The translations under genes were made by a program, and so were the position numbers. From the NCBI GenBank assembly GCA_950097015.1, contig CATNEN010000038.1, positions 6,559,001 through 6,623,000 of the forward strand: DNA of 64,000 nucleotides, read 5' to 3'. The notes under the pieces are model-generated. The model made no database searches. It had not been told where the DNA came from and saw nothing but the letters and a program-made list of their open reading frames with translations. Numbering within the stretch: the stretch's first letter is position 1; every line of letters starts with the position of its first letter. Origin of the DNA: Macrostomum hystrix (taxonomy: Eukaryota > Platyhelminthes > Macrostomidae). Below, piece by piece: positions 50,575 to 62,069 of this stretch.

Positions 50575-53402
50575 GAGTGACAAGAGGAGTGGGTGAGTGA
50601 CAAGAGGAGTGGATGAGTGACAAGAGGAATGGGAGTGACAATAGGAGTGAGCGAGTGACAAGAGGAGTGGGTGAGTGACAAGAGGAGTGAGCGAGTGACA
50701 AGAGGAGTGGGTGAGTGACAAGAGGAGTGGGTGAGTGACAAGAGAAGTGGGTGAGTGACAAAAGGAGTGGGTGAGTGACAAGAGGAGTGGTTGAGTGACA
50801 AGAGGAGTGGGTGAGTGACAAGAGGAGTGGGTGAGTGACAAGAGGAGTGAGCGAGTGACAAGAGGAGTTGGTGAGTGACAAGAGGAGCGGGTGAGTGACA
50901 AGAGGAGTGAGCGAGTGACAAGAGGAGTGGGTGAGTGACAAGAGGAGTGAGCGAGTGACAAGAGGAGTGGGTGAGTGACAAGAGGAGCGGGTGAGTGACA
51001 AGAGGAGTGGGTGAGTGACAAGAGGAGTGGTTGAGTGACAAGAGGAGTGGGTGAGTGACAAGAGGAGTGGGTGAGTGACAAGAGGAGTGAGCGAGTGACA
51101 AGAGGAGTGGGTGAGTGACAAGAGGAGTGGGTGAGTGACAAGAGGAGTGGGTGAGTGACAAGAGGAGTGGTTGAGTGACAAGAGGAGTGGGTGAGTGACA
51201 AGAGGAGTGGGTGAGTGACAAGAGGAGTGAGCGAGTGACAAGAGGAGTGGGTGAGTGACAAGAGGAGTGGGTGAGTGACAAGAGAAGTGGGCGAGTGACA
51301 AGAGGAGTGGGCGAGTGACAAGAGGAGTGGGTGAGTGACAAGAGGAGTGGGTGAGTGACAAGAGAAGTGGGCGAGTGACAAGAGGAGTGGGCGAGTGACA
51401 AGAGAAGTGGGCGAGTGACAAGAGGAGTGAGCGAGTGACAAGAGGAGTGGGTGAGTGACAAGAGGAGTGGGTGAGTGACAAGAGAAGTGGGCGAGTGACA
51501 AGAGGAGTGAGCGAGTGACAAGAGGAGTGAGCGAGTGACAAGAGGAGTGGGTGAGTGACAAGAGGAGTGGGTGAGTGACAAGAGAAGTGGGCGAGTGACA
51601 AGAGGAGTGAGCGAGTGACAAGAGGAGTGAGCGAGTGACAAGAGGAGTGGGTGAGTGACAAGAGGAGCGGGTGAGTGACAAGAGGAGTGAGCGAGTGACA
51701 AGAGGAGTGGGTGAGTGACAAGAGGAGTGAGCGAGTGACAAGAGGAGTGGGTGAGTGACAAGAGGAGTGGGTGAGTGACAAGAGGAGTGGGTGAGTGACA
51801 AGAGGAGTGGTTGAGTGACAAGAGGAGTGGGTGAGTGACAAGAGAAGTGGGCGAGAGACAAGAGGAGTGGGTGAGTGACAAGAGAAGTGGGCGAGAGACA
51901 AGAGGAGTGGGTGAGTGACAAGAGGAGTGGGTGAGTGACAAGAGAAGTGGGCGAGTGACAAGAGGAGTGAGCGAGTGACAAGAGGAGTGGGTGAGTGACA
52001 AGAGGAGTGGGTGAGTGACAAGAGGAGTGAGCGAGTGACAAGAGGAGTGGGTGAGTGACAAGAGGAGCGGGTGAGTGACAAGAGGAGTGAGCGAGTGACA
52101 AGAGGAGTGGGTGAGTGACAAGAGGAGTGGGTGAGTGACAAGAGGAGTGGGTGAGTGACAAGAGGAGCGGGTGAGTGACAAGAGGAGTGGGTGAGTGACA
52201 AGAGGAGCGGGTGAGTGACAAGAGGAGTGGTTGAGTGACAAGAGGAGTGGGTGAGTGACAAGAGGAGTGGGTGAGTGACAAGAGGAGTGAGCGAGTGACA
52301 AGAGGAGTGGGTGAGTGACAAGAGGAGTGGGTGAGTGACAAGAGGAGTGAGCGAGTGACAAGAGGAGTGGGCGAGAGACAAGAGGAGTGGGTGAGTGACA
52401 AGAGGAGTGGGTGAGTGACAAGAGGAGTGAGCGAGTGACAAGAGGAGTGGGTGAGTGACAAGAGGAGCGGGTGAGTGACAAGAGGAGTGAGCGAGTGACA
52501 AGAGGAGTGGGTGAGTGACAAGAGGAGTGGGTGAGTGACAAGAGGAGTGAGCGAGTGACAAGAGGAGTGGGTGAGTGACAAGAGGAGTGAGCGAGTGACA
52601 AGAGGAGTGGGTGAGTGACAAGAGGAGTGGGTGAGTGACAAGAGGAGTGGGTGAGTGACAAGAGAAGTGGGCGAGTGACAAGAGGAGTGAGCGAGTGACA
52701 AGAGGAGTGGGTGAGTGACAAGAGGAGCGGGTGAGTGACAAGAGGAGTGAGCGAGTGACAAGAGGAGTGGGTGAGTGACAAGAGGAGTGAGCGAGTGACA
52801 AGAGGAGTGGGTGAGTGACAAGAGGAGTGGGTGAGTGACAAGAGGAGTGGGTGAGTGACAAGAGGAGTGGTTGAGTGACAAGAGGAGTGGGTGAGTGACA
52901 AGAGAAGTGGGCGAGAGACAAGAGGAGTGGGTGAGTGACAAGAGGAGTGGGTGAGTGACAAGAGAAGTGGGCGAGTGACAAGAGGAGTGAGCGAGTGACA
53001 AGAGGAGTGAGCGAGTGACAAGAGGAGTGGGCGAGAGACAAGAGGAGTGGGTGAGTGACAAGAGAAGTGGGCCAGTGACAAGAGGAGTGAGCGAGTGACA
53101 AGAGGAGTGGGTGAGTGACAAGAGGAGCGGGTGAGTGACAAGAGGAGTGAGCGAGTGACAAGAGGAGTGGGTGAGTGACAAGAGGAGTGGGTGAGTGACA
53201 AGAGGAGTGGGTGAGTGACAAGAGGAGTGGGTGAGTGACAAGAGGAGTGGGTGAGTGACAAGAGGAGTGAGCGAGTGACAAGAGGAGTGGGTGAGTGACA
53301 AGAGGAGTGGTTGAGTGACAAGAGGAGTGGGTGAGTGACAAGAGGAGCGGGTGAGTGACAAGAGGAGTGAGCGAGTGACAAGAGGAGTGGGTGAGTGACA
53401 GT
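50575..53402. repeat. very regular 20 bp minisatellite, ~2.8 kb
   Basis: About 141 copies with core GAGTGACAAGAGGAGTGGGT, in exact 20 bp register (60 bp lines align) for 2.8 kb. A few variable positions (GGGTGA, GAGCGA, GGTTGA, AGAAGTGGGC) define longer sub-blocks. No TAA, TAG or TGA occurs in any minus frame, giving three overlapping frames of 949-974 codons that are not genes. Confidence 0.97.
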
Positions 53403-53644
53403 TGGAATTAGTAAGATACTTGCAGGCAAATAGGTTTCTTGAACATGCTTATAAAGCTAATCAGGAAAATTTAACTGTAGCAATGGTAAGTGAAGAATTT
53501 GTTTATATTTATTATATATTTATACCTGATAAAAAGGTTACAAACTGAAAATACTGGATTACACTGGGTCGTGTTAAACACCATGAAACTGATGCATAAT
53601 TCAATTGCTATCAAATAGCAAGGGAAGTCAACCAACTGTTCTAG

Positions 53645-54685
53645 TTATATGGAGAGACACCTGTTAGACACATGGTCACACCTTTCAGACACAGGATCAC
53701 ACCTGTTAGACACATGGTCACACCTGTTGGACACTTGGTCACACCTGTTAGACATATGGTCACACCTGTAAGACACATGGTCACACCTGTAAGACACATG
53801 GTCACACCTGTAAGACACATGGTCACACCTGTAAGACACATGGTCACACCTTTCAGACACAGGATCACACCTGTTTGACATATGGTCACACCTGTTAGAC
53901 ATATGGTCACACCTGTTAGACATATGGTCACACCTGTTAGACCCTGGTCACACCTGTTAGACATATGGTCACACCTGTTAGACCCTGGTCACACCTGTTA
54001 GACATATGGTCACACCTGTAAGACACCTGGTCACACCTGTTGGACACTTGGTCACACCTGTTAGACATATGGTCACACCTGTAAGACACATGGTCACACC
54101 TGTAAGACACATGGTCACACCTGTTGGACACTTGGTCACACCTGTTAGACATATGGTCACACCTGTTAGACATATGGTCACACCTGTTAGACATATGGTC
54201 ACACGTGTAAGACACCTGGTCACACCTGTTGGACACTTGGTCACACCTGTTAGACATATGGTCACACCTGTAAGACACATGGTCACACCTGTAAGACACA
54301 TGGTCACACCTGTTGGACACTTGGTCACACCTGTTAGACACATGGTCACACCTGTAAGACACATGGTCACACCTGTAAGACACATGGTCACACCTGTAAG
54401 ACACATGGTCACACCTGTAAGACACATGGTCACACCTTTCAGACACAGGATCACACCTGTTAGACATATGGTCACACCTGTTAGACCCTGGTCACACCTG
54501 TTAGACATATGGTCACACCTGTAAGACACCTGGTCACACCTGTAAGACACATGGTAACACCTGTTGGACACATAGTCACACCTGTTAGACACATGGTCAC
54601 ACCTTTCAGACACAGGGTCACACCTGTTAGACACAGAGCCACACCTGTTAGACACAGGGTCACACCTGTTGAACACATATACACA
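53645..54685. repeat. minisatellite, 21 bp unit carrying a T-box half-site
   Basis: About 49 copies with core GGTCACACCTGTTAGACA. The minus strand reads AGGTGTGA in nearly every unit, the T-box half-site, at a spacing of 21 bp (two helical turns). Sub-blocks of several units are duplicated. Confidence 0.95.
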
Positions 54686-54689
54686 CATG

Positions 54690-55320
54690 TAAATAAGGTA
54701 TCGAGTATTAGGTTCGATAACCAGTTGAATAAAAAATCAAATTTGATTATCAATGGAATGTGACGAAAGCAATGGAATTGAATGAACAATTGTTAACAAA
54801 CTAAAATAGGCGCATTAAAAAAGTGCACAGTAAAACAAAAATGTTAGAGATCTAGATGAACTCAGTTATAACCAATAAAAGAATGCATAGATTGTAAAAA
54901 TTCAGATTCTGAGGTCTTGTTCCCGCTATTCCACGATTATGGAAAATGGTAGCAAAAGAAATAAATAAACTCTAAGTACATATTAGTAAGCAATCATTTA
55001 ATTGAAACTATAATAATATATCTAAAGACAAAAAACTGCAACTGCAACAGTTTTTAGTAGCGTGGTTGGAGAAAAAGAAAAAATATCTAGCAACCATTGT
55101 GCAACTATGAGATATGACTTATTAATGCAGAACATAAACCATACTGAAAATACGAGTATAAACAAAATGTAAGTAATTTTAGGAAATGATATTCAGGCAG
55201 GCAGATAGCTCCTTAACATAAAAATTACGCGTCTATGCACCAGAACAAATGTATATATAAATATGTGTAACTATACATGTTAATCTGTTAGACACAAGGA
55301 CGGTTAAAATGTAAGAGGCA
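54690..55320. other. AT-rich spacer
   Basis: No gene or element recognised. Confidence 0.4.
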
Positions 55321-55324
55321 GATG

Positions 55325-55675
55325 GTGTAAATGTTAGACATGGGACTGCAACATGTTAGACATGGGCCACAGTAACATGTTAGACATGGGGACTGTAACA
55401 TGTTAGACATGGGGACTGTAACATGTTAGACATAGGGACTGTAACATGTTAGACATGGGTTACAGTAACATGTTAGACATGGGGACTGTAACATGTTAGA
55501 CATGGGGACTGTAACATGTTAGACATGGGCCACAGTAACATGTTAGACATGGGGACTGTAACATGTTAGACATGGAAACTGTAACATGTTAGACGTGGAG
55601 ACTGTGACAGTTAGTCATGGCAACTGTAACATTTTGAACATCATGACTGTAACATGTTAGACACTCGAAGTCTTC
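55325..55675. repeat. minisatellite, 23 bp unit
   Basis: About 14 copies with core ACATGTTAGACATGGGGACT; shares GTTAGACA with the neighbouring 21 bp array, so the two may be related. It ends about 30 bases from the TRIM stop and probably lies in its 3'UTR. Confidence 0.9.
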
Positions 55676-55701
55676 TGTTAGACACGGAACACGAGAAAAC
55701 C

Positions 55702-58700
55702 TCATGGCTTCACAGCTGCGGGCTGTTCCAGCACCTGCACCCGAACCCGGCTCGTGACGCAGAGCACTGGATAGAGGCTGCTACATCTGGTGGTCAGGGG
55801 TTCGACTCCGCACACGGGAGCCGCCGTTGAGTCGTCGCCAGCTTCGGCAATCTCGTAGGCCAGAGAGGCCGGACCTCGCGGTGGCAGCGACAGACGGAGT
55901 CGGAGGCGCAGAGGAAAGCCGCTGCTGTTGCTGCTGCTGCTGCTCAACGGAAGGCGGCACACTGGTCTCTGCTGGCCCGGACAGTCTGCCAGCCTGCTGG
56001 GCGAAACGAAGGCCACGCATTTGTTGGTGACAATCAGGCCGTAGCCGACGTCGCCAAGTAATAGACGCTGCTGCGCTGCCGAAGAAGCCGACGAGGAAGA
56101 AGAACCGGTTGATAATCGACGCTCCGACACGCCGGTGGAGACAAGAATGTCGGACAGAGTCGGCTGCGATTGGTGCGCAGCCGGGCTAGCTAAGCCAATC
56201 AATATTGTCCAGCTGGCTCCGTTGGAGATCACGCAGTCGGGACTGAACACGGCGGTGGCGAAGCCCCAGGTGGAGGCTTCCCGAGGCAGCGGCGGCGGCG
56301 GCGGCGGCGTTGATGCGGAATTCTCAGCGCTGCAGCTGCTACTGCGAGTAGGATTAGCAGATTTTGTGACAGCGGCGGATTGTTTTGTCACGGACGACGC
56401 GTCGACAATGTCAGACACTGGTCGAACCGCGTCCGTATGAGGGCGCCTGGATATTTGTGAGTGGGTTTCAGAAAAAACTTGAGGATCTAGGAAGAATTTC
56501 TAAAAGAATTTGAGGATCTGGAAGGATTGGAGTTCAACCATAGAAACATTTGATCAATGGCGCACCGCCTGACAATCTGATCCCGCGTCGACTCGTCCTT
56601 ATCCTTATCGCCGGCTGTTCGAGCTGGCAGCAGCCAGGCGTCGGCGAGGTGTCGCCGAAGGCGGTCGCAGAACTCGGCCGGCAGCTGCCTGGCCTCGGCG
56701 GTGCGCGCCTCCAGGCCAACCCGGAGCCCGGCGCCCGCATCGGCGAGGGCTCGGGCCTTTGCGGAGCAGCGATCGACCTGCCGCTGCCCGGCCAGGTAGG
56801 CGGCTTCGTCGGCATCGTCGAGGTCGTCGGGGGTAGGTCGATTGGCGACGACGTCAGGGGAATCGCCGACGGACAGAGCTGGCGTCGGTGAAGTCTGCTG
56901 GAGCAGCTGGCGCGACACGCGAGCAAGGCGAGATGAGAGCCGATTCTAGTAGACAAATTTTAGTTTTTCAAATCAAACAGGATTATCCCATTATCCAACA
57001 AGATTATCCTATCATTTTACTGTAGGATTCCATCATCCAACTGTAGGATTCCATCATCCAACTGTTGGGTTCCATCATCCAACTGTAGGATTCCATCATA
57101 AAACAAGGTTATTCCATCATATTCCACAGTTTCGCACCTGGGCTGCCAGCTGTCTGTCAAGCCGCGCTGCCGCCTCGGTCGCGTCGTCCAGAGCCGCCGC
57201 CCGCTCCTCTGCGTCGGCCCGGACGGCCCGCACAGCCGCCACGAGGTCCATCGCGGCTTGCCGGCTTTGCAGCTCCAGGCCACGTCGGGCATCAGTTAGC
57301 GTCGCCCGCAGTCGGTCCCGAGCTCGACGAGTTGCGGCGGCTTCTCGATCAACTTCCAGAGCCAGCGCGGCGGCTTTCTCGCCCAAGTCTCGCCGTTTCG
57401 CCAGTCTGGCCTCGGCCGCGGCGGTCAGTGTGATCAATGCGTGCCCAGCGTGAGTAGACGATGAAGAACCCGACGCCGAATCGTCGGCGCCAGCGACGGA
57501 CGGCGAAGCGACCAGGCAGTCGGTGCAGACGCCGATGTTGCAGGTGCTGCAGTGCAGGCGAATCTGGTTCGGCGGATGGCGCTGACAAAGCCGACTGGCG
57601 CGATGGCTTAAGCCGACGGCCGCTGACGTCTTCAAAAATGTCGGTAACGGCGGCGTTGACTGACCTCGCCGATGTCGAAGCGATCGACGAAGCTTTCTAA
57701 GAACGTCGGCTTCCCCGGCTAGCTGGACAACGGCGTGACGACGCAGAGGGCCAAGGGCCGGGTGGTAGCGCCGGAGACAGTCCTGACAGTAGGCCACCTC
57801 GCACTGCGGACAGTACAGCTCAGCTAAGCGGCTGCAGATCGGAAATTAAACTTTTAGCGCAACTTTAATCAGATTATTAGGTGAAAACAGACCAGATTAC
57901 CACTTGAGAATAAATAAGATAAGCATGTGAAAATTGATCAGATTAACATGTGAGAATTGATCAGATTAACATGTGAGAATTGATCAGATTAACATGTGAA
58001 AATTGATCAGATTAACATGTGAAAATTGATCAGATTAACATGTGAGAATTGATCAGATTAACATGTGACAATTGATCAGATTAACATGTGAAAATTGATC
58101 AGATTAACATGTGAGAATTTATCAGATTAACATGTGAGAATTGATCAGATTAACATGTGAGAATTGATCGGATTAACACCTGGAAATTGATCAGATTAGC
58201 AAGTAAGAATCGACCAGTTTAATAATCGACTTTTGATAGCATTAGATTACGAACCAGTATTATGAAAACTTACCTTTCATTATCAGCGCGGCACATTTCG
58301 CACATCAAGTTGGCACAGTCATCGTCACCCTGTGATCGCCTCAGCAATGGCTGCTGCTGCTGCTTCTGCTTCAGGAGCTCCGCCTGCTTGACCTGACGCT
58401 CCCTTGCTCGACTGCGGCGCTGTTGGTCGTCTCGAAACCGGCCTACAAAAGCGGCTAGGGCCAGGTTTCTAGGCAGGCCGGACACCAGCTTGTTGACCTC
58501 GCCGACGGAGCTGCCAACAGCCAGTTCGGCTCGACACTGAGGACAGCGGCGACCAACCGAGGTCAGCGTTCGCCTCAGGCACTCGCGGCAGAGACTGTGC
58601 GAGCAGGGCAGCACCACGGGATCGACGAATAGGTCCAGGCACACCGGACAGGTCAACTCGTCTTCCAGGTCGTCCGCCGAGGCGGCGGCGACCGACTGGC

Positions 58701-58707
58701 GGTCCAT
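55702..58707 (-). CDS. TRIM-family E3 ubiquitin ligase, four exons
   Basis: Minus-strand exons 58707-58274, 57831-57138, 56945-56566 and 56446-55702, phases 2, 0, 2 consistent (750 residues). N-terminal C3HC4 RING: C20, C23, C35, H37, C40, C43, C55, C58. B-box 1 at about 136-177 (CEMC ... CPQC ... CQDC ... H177); B-box 2 at 227-275 (C227, H230, C239, C242, C247, C250, H272, H275); coiled coil to about 375. The two-B-box architecture matches the MID/TRIM9 class. The C-terminal exon (from about 503) may hold a diverged SPRY fold ending LYPVLCVTSRVRVQVLEQ, but this is uncertain. Role: RING-dependent ubiquitin transfer, substrate unknown; MID/TRIM9 proteins often bind microtubules. The ATG directly abuts acceptor CCTCATTCAG, pointing to spliced-leader addition. 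Exon 2 carries the GC-rich codon bias of neighbouring genes. Confidence 0.88.
57000..57112. repeat. short minisatellite in TRIM intron 2, ~21 bp unit
   Basis: Four to five degenerate copies with core CATCATCCAACTGTAGGATT. It lies in the intron between exons 2 and 3. Confidence 0.75.
57905..58205. repeat. minisatellite in TRIM intron 1, 23 bp unit
   Basis: About 12 copies with core GATTAACATGTGAGAATTGA; degenerate at both ends. Confidence 0.9.
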
Positions 58708-58784
58708 CTGAATGAGGGCGGCTGCGCGAATGAGCGAGCTCAGAACACAGAATTCGATTTTAAAGTACTCTGACGCCTAGAGTA

Positions 58785-59110
58785 AGAGACTGAGAAGGCG
58801 AGAGACTGGGAGGGCGAGAGACTGGGAGGGCGAGAATCTGGGAGGGCGAGAGATTGGGATGGCGAGAGACTGGGAGGGCGAGAGACTGGGAGGGCGAGAG
58901 ACAGGGGGGCGAGAGACGGGGAGGGCGAGAGACTGGGAGGGCGAGAGACTGGGAGAGCGAGAGACTGGGATGGCGAGAGACTGGGAGGGCGAGAGACTAG
59001 GAGGGCGAGAGACAAGAAGGCGAGAGACTGGGAGGGCGAGAGACTGGGAGGGCGAGAGACTGGGAGGGCGAGAGACTGGGAGGGCGAGAGACTAGGAGGG
59101 CGAAAGACTA
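58785..59110. repeat. minisatellite, 16 bp unit
   Basis: About 20 copies of AGACTGGGAGGGCGAG with variants (CTAGG, CAAGAAGG). Clearly the same family as the array in the TM2D1 intron at 60480-61540. It sits between the 5' end of TRIM and the 3' end of Gemin7. Confidence 0.93.
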
Positions 59111-59743
59111 AAGCTAAAGCCTCGAAAGACGAGGGCGAAAGCTAAGGCTACGAAATACATGCAATAATTATTTCAAGCATTAAATTAATAGACGAAAAAG
59201 AGACAAAATTAGAAAAACGTTAAGTTGAATTGCAAGTAATTTTTATTTTTGAATTAGTGCATGCAGTAATCAATGCTTTAAGGATATGTACATAGATTAT
59301 TACAGGGATAGCGGACTTTAGTTCTCGAGTTTGAAATACGCCAAATACACTACTTACTGAGCAGTAGCGCTAAAATTAGGCCGCTAAACTTTTTAAGTAC
59401 AAGCAAATATTTATAAAAGTAGCAACACTTGCTAAAAGGCGAGAAAATTTTTTGTTTCTTAAAAAAGCAACAATTTATCCTGACAAAAAAGGTTAATTAT
59501 GAGGATAAATTATCAAGAAAATGTACTGAGATGTTACGCATGTTTCTTACGCACTGTACTCTCTATGAGGAAAATTCGCTTCAATTGTCATCTCATTAAC
59601 ACGTCCATCTTACTACTGTGAGTAGACATTTTCTAGCAAAACTCTATACATATATAGATAATGCACTGAAGAAAATATTTGTGACGGAGTGAATGCTAAA
59701 AAATTGTTTTTTTTAGAAAACTCGAAATTCGCATCGCTTGTTG
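59111..59743. other. 3' flank of Gemin7
   Basis: AT-rich, no gene. A TTTATT at 59242-59247 is AATAAA on the minus strand and could be the polyadenylation signal of the TM2D1-Gemin7 transcript. Confidence 0.4.
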
Positions 59744-60043
59744 TTAAGCGTCGGCGGCTTCCTTAGCAACGGTCATGGAGACCACATCGCCAGTTCGAAT
59801 CAGTGCCCGTTCTAGTCGGCCAAGGGGAGCGGCCAGACCTCCAAGACAGAGCGAGGCGAAGTCGATGTCAGCCGCCAGGAACTGTTCGGCGCCGACCGAG
59901 ACTCGGCCGTGCAGGTCGAGACGAACCGGCCGGCCTTCGGATGCTTCGAGGCAGCGCAGGAAACGGCCGCGCAGATTGGCTCGATGATCGGCTTCGGTTG
60001 CTGAGCCGTTGCCAAGGCTTTTAGAGTCTGCAGTGTCAGTCAT
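59744..60043 (-). CDS. GEMIN7: Gemin7, SMN complex subunit
   Basis: Single-exon frame of 99 residues from ATG 60043. The region RANLRGRFLRCLEAS, then LDLHGRVSVGAEQFLAADIDFASL and LIRTGDVVSMTV, follows human Gemin7 closely in order and spacing: an N-terminal helix followed by the five strands of an Sm-like fold. Gemin7 pairs with Gemin6 as an Sm-dimer surrogate within the SMN complex, which loads Sm proteins on snRNAs in the cytoplasm. The protein is shorter than human (about 131) because the poorly conserved N terminus is reduced. It begins 28 bases after the TM2D1 stop on the same strand. A TCTATTCAG acceptor lies between them, so it looks like the second gene of an operon. Confidence 0.85.
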   Translation of the reverse strand: MTDTADSKSLGNGSATEADHRANLRGRFLRCLEASEGRPVRLDLHGRVSVGAEQFLAADIDFASLCLGGLAAPLGRLERALIRTGDVVSMTVAKEAADA

Positions 60044-60071
60044 TGGGAAGAGTGCTCAAACTGAATAGACT
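60044..60071 (-). promoter_or_regulatory. intercistronic region with putative trans-splice acceptor
   Basis: 28 bases between the TM2D1 stop (60072) and the Gemin7 ATG (60043). It contains TCTATTCAG ending at 60061, then 17 bases to the ATG. No polyadenylation signal is present between the genes. Confidence 0.55.
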
Positions 60072-62069
60072 CTAGGATGTTCCAATGACGAATAGAGTAG
60101 AGTTGCTAGGCGGTATCCGGGTGGCCAACGGTCCGTAATGCGGAGCGACGTAGTAAGAATTATCGGCCGGGCGAACAATTTGCAAACTGATGAGGATCAC
60201 GTCCAGCAGGTGAAGGAACCCGAAACCGCCAAAGGTGAAGAGTTTGGCTAGGCCAATAGCCGGATAGCCCAGGTAGAATCTATCTAAGCCAAGGAAGCCG
60301 GTGAATACTGACAGCAGGACGGCTATGTGGAACTGCTTGCCGTTGGTCCAGCGGCAGCTGACGGTGGATTGAAAGCAGCGAAGCTAAAATGGTTGTATAT
60401 GGAAGTTTATAAGAATTCGTTTTAGTTCTGACTACATGGCACGATTTTCTTAAGATGATCTCAAATCGAAAGACTGGCATGGCGACTGGGAAGGCGAAGG
60501 ACTGGGAGGGCGAAGGATTGGGATGGCGATCGACTGGGAGGGCGAGGGACTAGGAGGGCGAGGAACTAGGAGGGCGAAGGACAGGGAGGGCGAGTGACTG
60601 GGGGCGAGGGACTAGGTGGGCGAGGAACTAGGAGGGCGAAGGACAGGGAGAGCGAAGGACTGGGAGGGCGAGGGACTAGGAGGGCGAGGGACTAGGAGGG
60701 CGAAGGACAGGGAGAGCGAAGGACTGGGAGGGCGAGGGACTAGGAGGGCGAGGGACTAGGAGGGCGAAGGACTGGGAGGGCGAAGGATTGGGATGGCGAT
60801 CGACTGGGAGGGCGAGGGACTAGGAGGGCGAGGAACTAGGAGGGCGAAGGACAGGGAGGGCGAGTGACTGGGGGGGCGAGGGACTAGGTGGGCGAGGAAC
60901 TAGGAGGGCGAGTGACTAGGTGGGCGAGGAGCTAGGAGGGCGAAGGACAGGGAGAGCGAAGGACTGGGAGGGCAAGGGACTAGGAGGGCGAGGGACTAGG
61001 AGGGCGAAGGACTGGGATGGCGAATGACTAGGAGGGCCAGGGACTAGGAGGGCGAGGAACTAGGAGGGCGAAGGACAGGGAGAGCGAAGGACTGGGAGGG
61101 CGAGGGACTAGTTGGGCTTGGGACTGGGAGAGCGAAGGACTGGGAGGGTGAAGGACTGGGAGGGCGAGACTAAGATGGCGAGGGATTTTGAGGGCGAAGG
61201 ATTGGGAGGGCGAAGGATTGGGATGACGAGGGACTGGGAGGGCGATCGACTGGGAGGGCGAGGGACTAGGAGGGCGAGGAACTAGGAGGGCGAAGGACTG
61301 GGAGGGCGAGAGACTAAGACGGCGAGGGACTGGGAGGGCGAGGGACTAAGACGGCGAGAGACTGGGAAGGCGAGGGACTAGGAGGGCGAGGGACTGGGAT
61401 GGCGAATGACTAGGAGGGCGTGGAACGAGGACGAGGGAGTGGGAGGGCGAGGGACTAGGAGGGCGAAGGATTGGGATGGCAAAGGATTGGGATGGCGAAG
61501 GACTAGGAGGGCGTGGGACTGTGAGTGCGTAGGACCGGGAGGTTGATAAGCTAGCTACTAAACTGCTGTAAGCTGCTAATCAATCAACAGAGATCATGCA
61601 GAAGCACCGGGATAGCCGACATTGATGAAATCTGAGATCAACTCACCGTAGATAATCGATCAGCGGCAGGACCAGCGCTGCTAATAAAAGCTGACGGACA
61701 AAGGAAGTCGCCGGAGCAGGTGATGTTGTCGGCTAGTTCGCAAAGCACGGGCGCAACGCCCAGCCGACTGCAGTTGACGGCCTGCTGAGTGGCCGGGTCA
61801 ATGTCCGGCTCGGAGCAGAGAAATTGACCAACGCGCAGCTGGTCGCAGGAGGTCGACGGCAACTGGCGCGACAATCTCAGCTGCTGCGGCGACGAGGCGG
61901 CCGACGGTGACAAAGCTGTCGACTCGGTCGAAGTCAGCTGACCGGCTACTGGGTATTGGGAGATTTCGAGAGCAGCCAGCAGCAGTAGCAGCAACGGCAG
62001 TAAAACTCGGGCCTGACGCCAGCAATTAAAGCAGAAAATGCGACAAACTCTGATGACGCTAGCGAGCTG
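60072..62069 (-). CDS. TM2D1: TM2 domain-containing protein 1, two exons
   Basis: Exons 62069-61647 and 60383-60072 (244 codons plus initiator; human 207), donor ACG|GTGAGT, acceptor ATTTTAG, phase 0. An N-terminal hydrophobic signal (LLPLLLLLLAALEI) precedes the luminal Cys-rich region typical of TM2D1 (CDQLRVGQFLC, DPATQQAVNC, NITC). Exon 2 has CFQSTVSCRWTNGKQF, then the TM2 domain: a membrane helix, DRFYLGYPAIGLAK (about 176-189), a second helix, and the conserved tail (VRPADNSYYVAPHYG). Family members are linked to Notch signalling and membrane-protein processing in Drosophila (the almondex group); the role here is inferred. No ATG precedes the signal in frame: the exon opens at CAGCAG after TTTTCCTTTGCAG (NAGNAG), so the AUG probably comes from the spliced leader. 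The intron is a minisatellite. Confidence 0.85.
60480..61540. repeat. intronic minisatellite of TM2D1, 16 bp unit
   Basis: About 65 copies with core GACTAGGAGGGCGAGG and TGGGAGGGCGAAGG variants; longer blocks recur (compare 60530 and 60800). The sense strand (minus) is pyrimidine-rich with CCTCCTAG, acceptor-like. Same family as 58785-59110. Confidence 0.94.

Noticed and set aside
50435-53429. Three overlapping frames of 949-974 codons on the minus strand
   Set aside because: 20 bp tandem repeat; all three frames open equally, which is not a coding signal.
55790-55815. B-box-like GGGGTTCGACTCC
   Set aside because: Lies inside the coding exon of the TRIM gene with no A-box at the right distance; coincidental.
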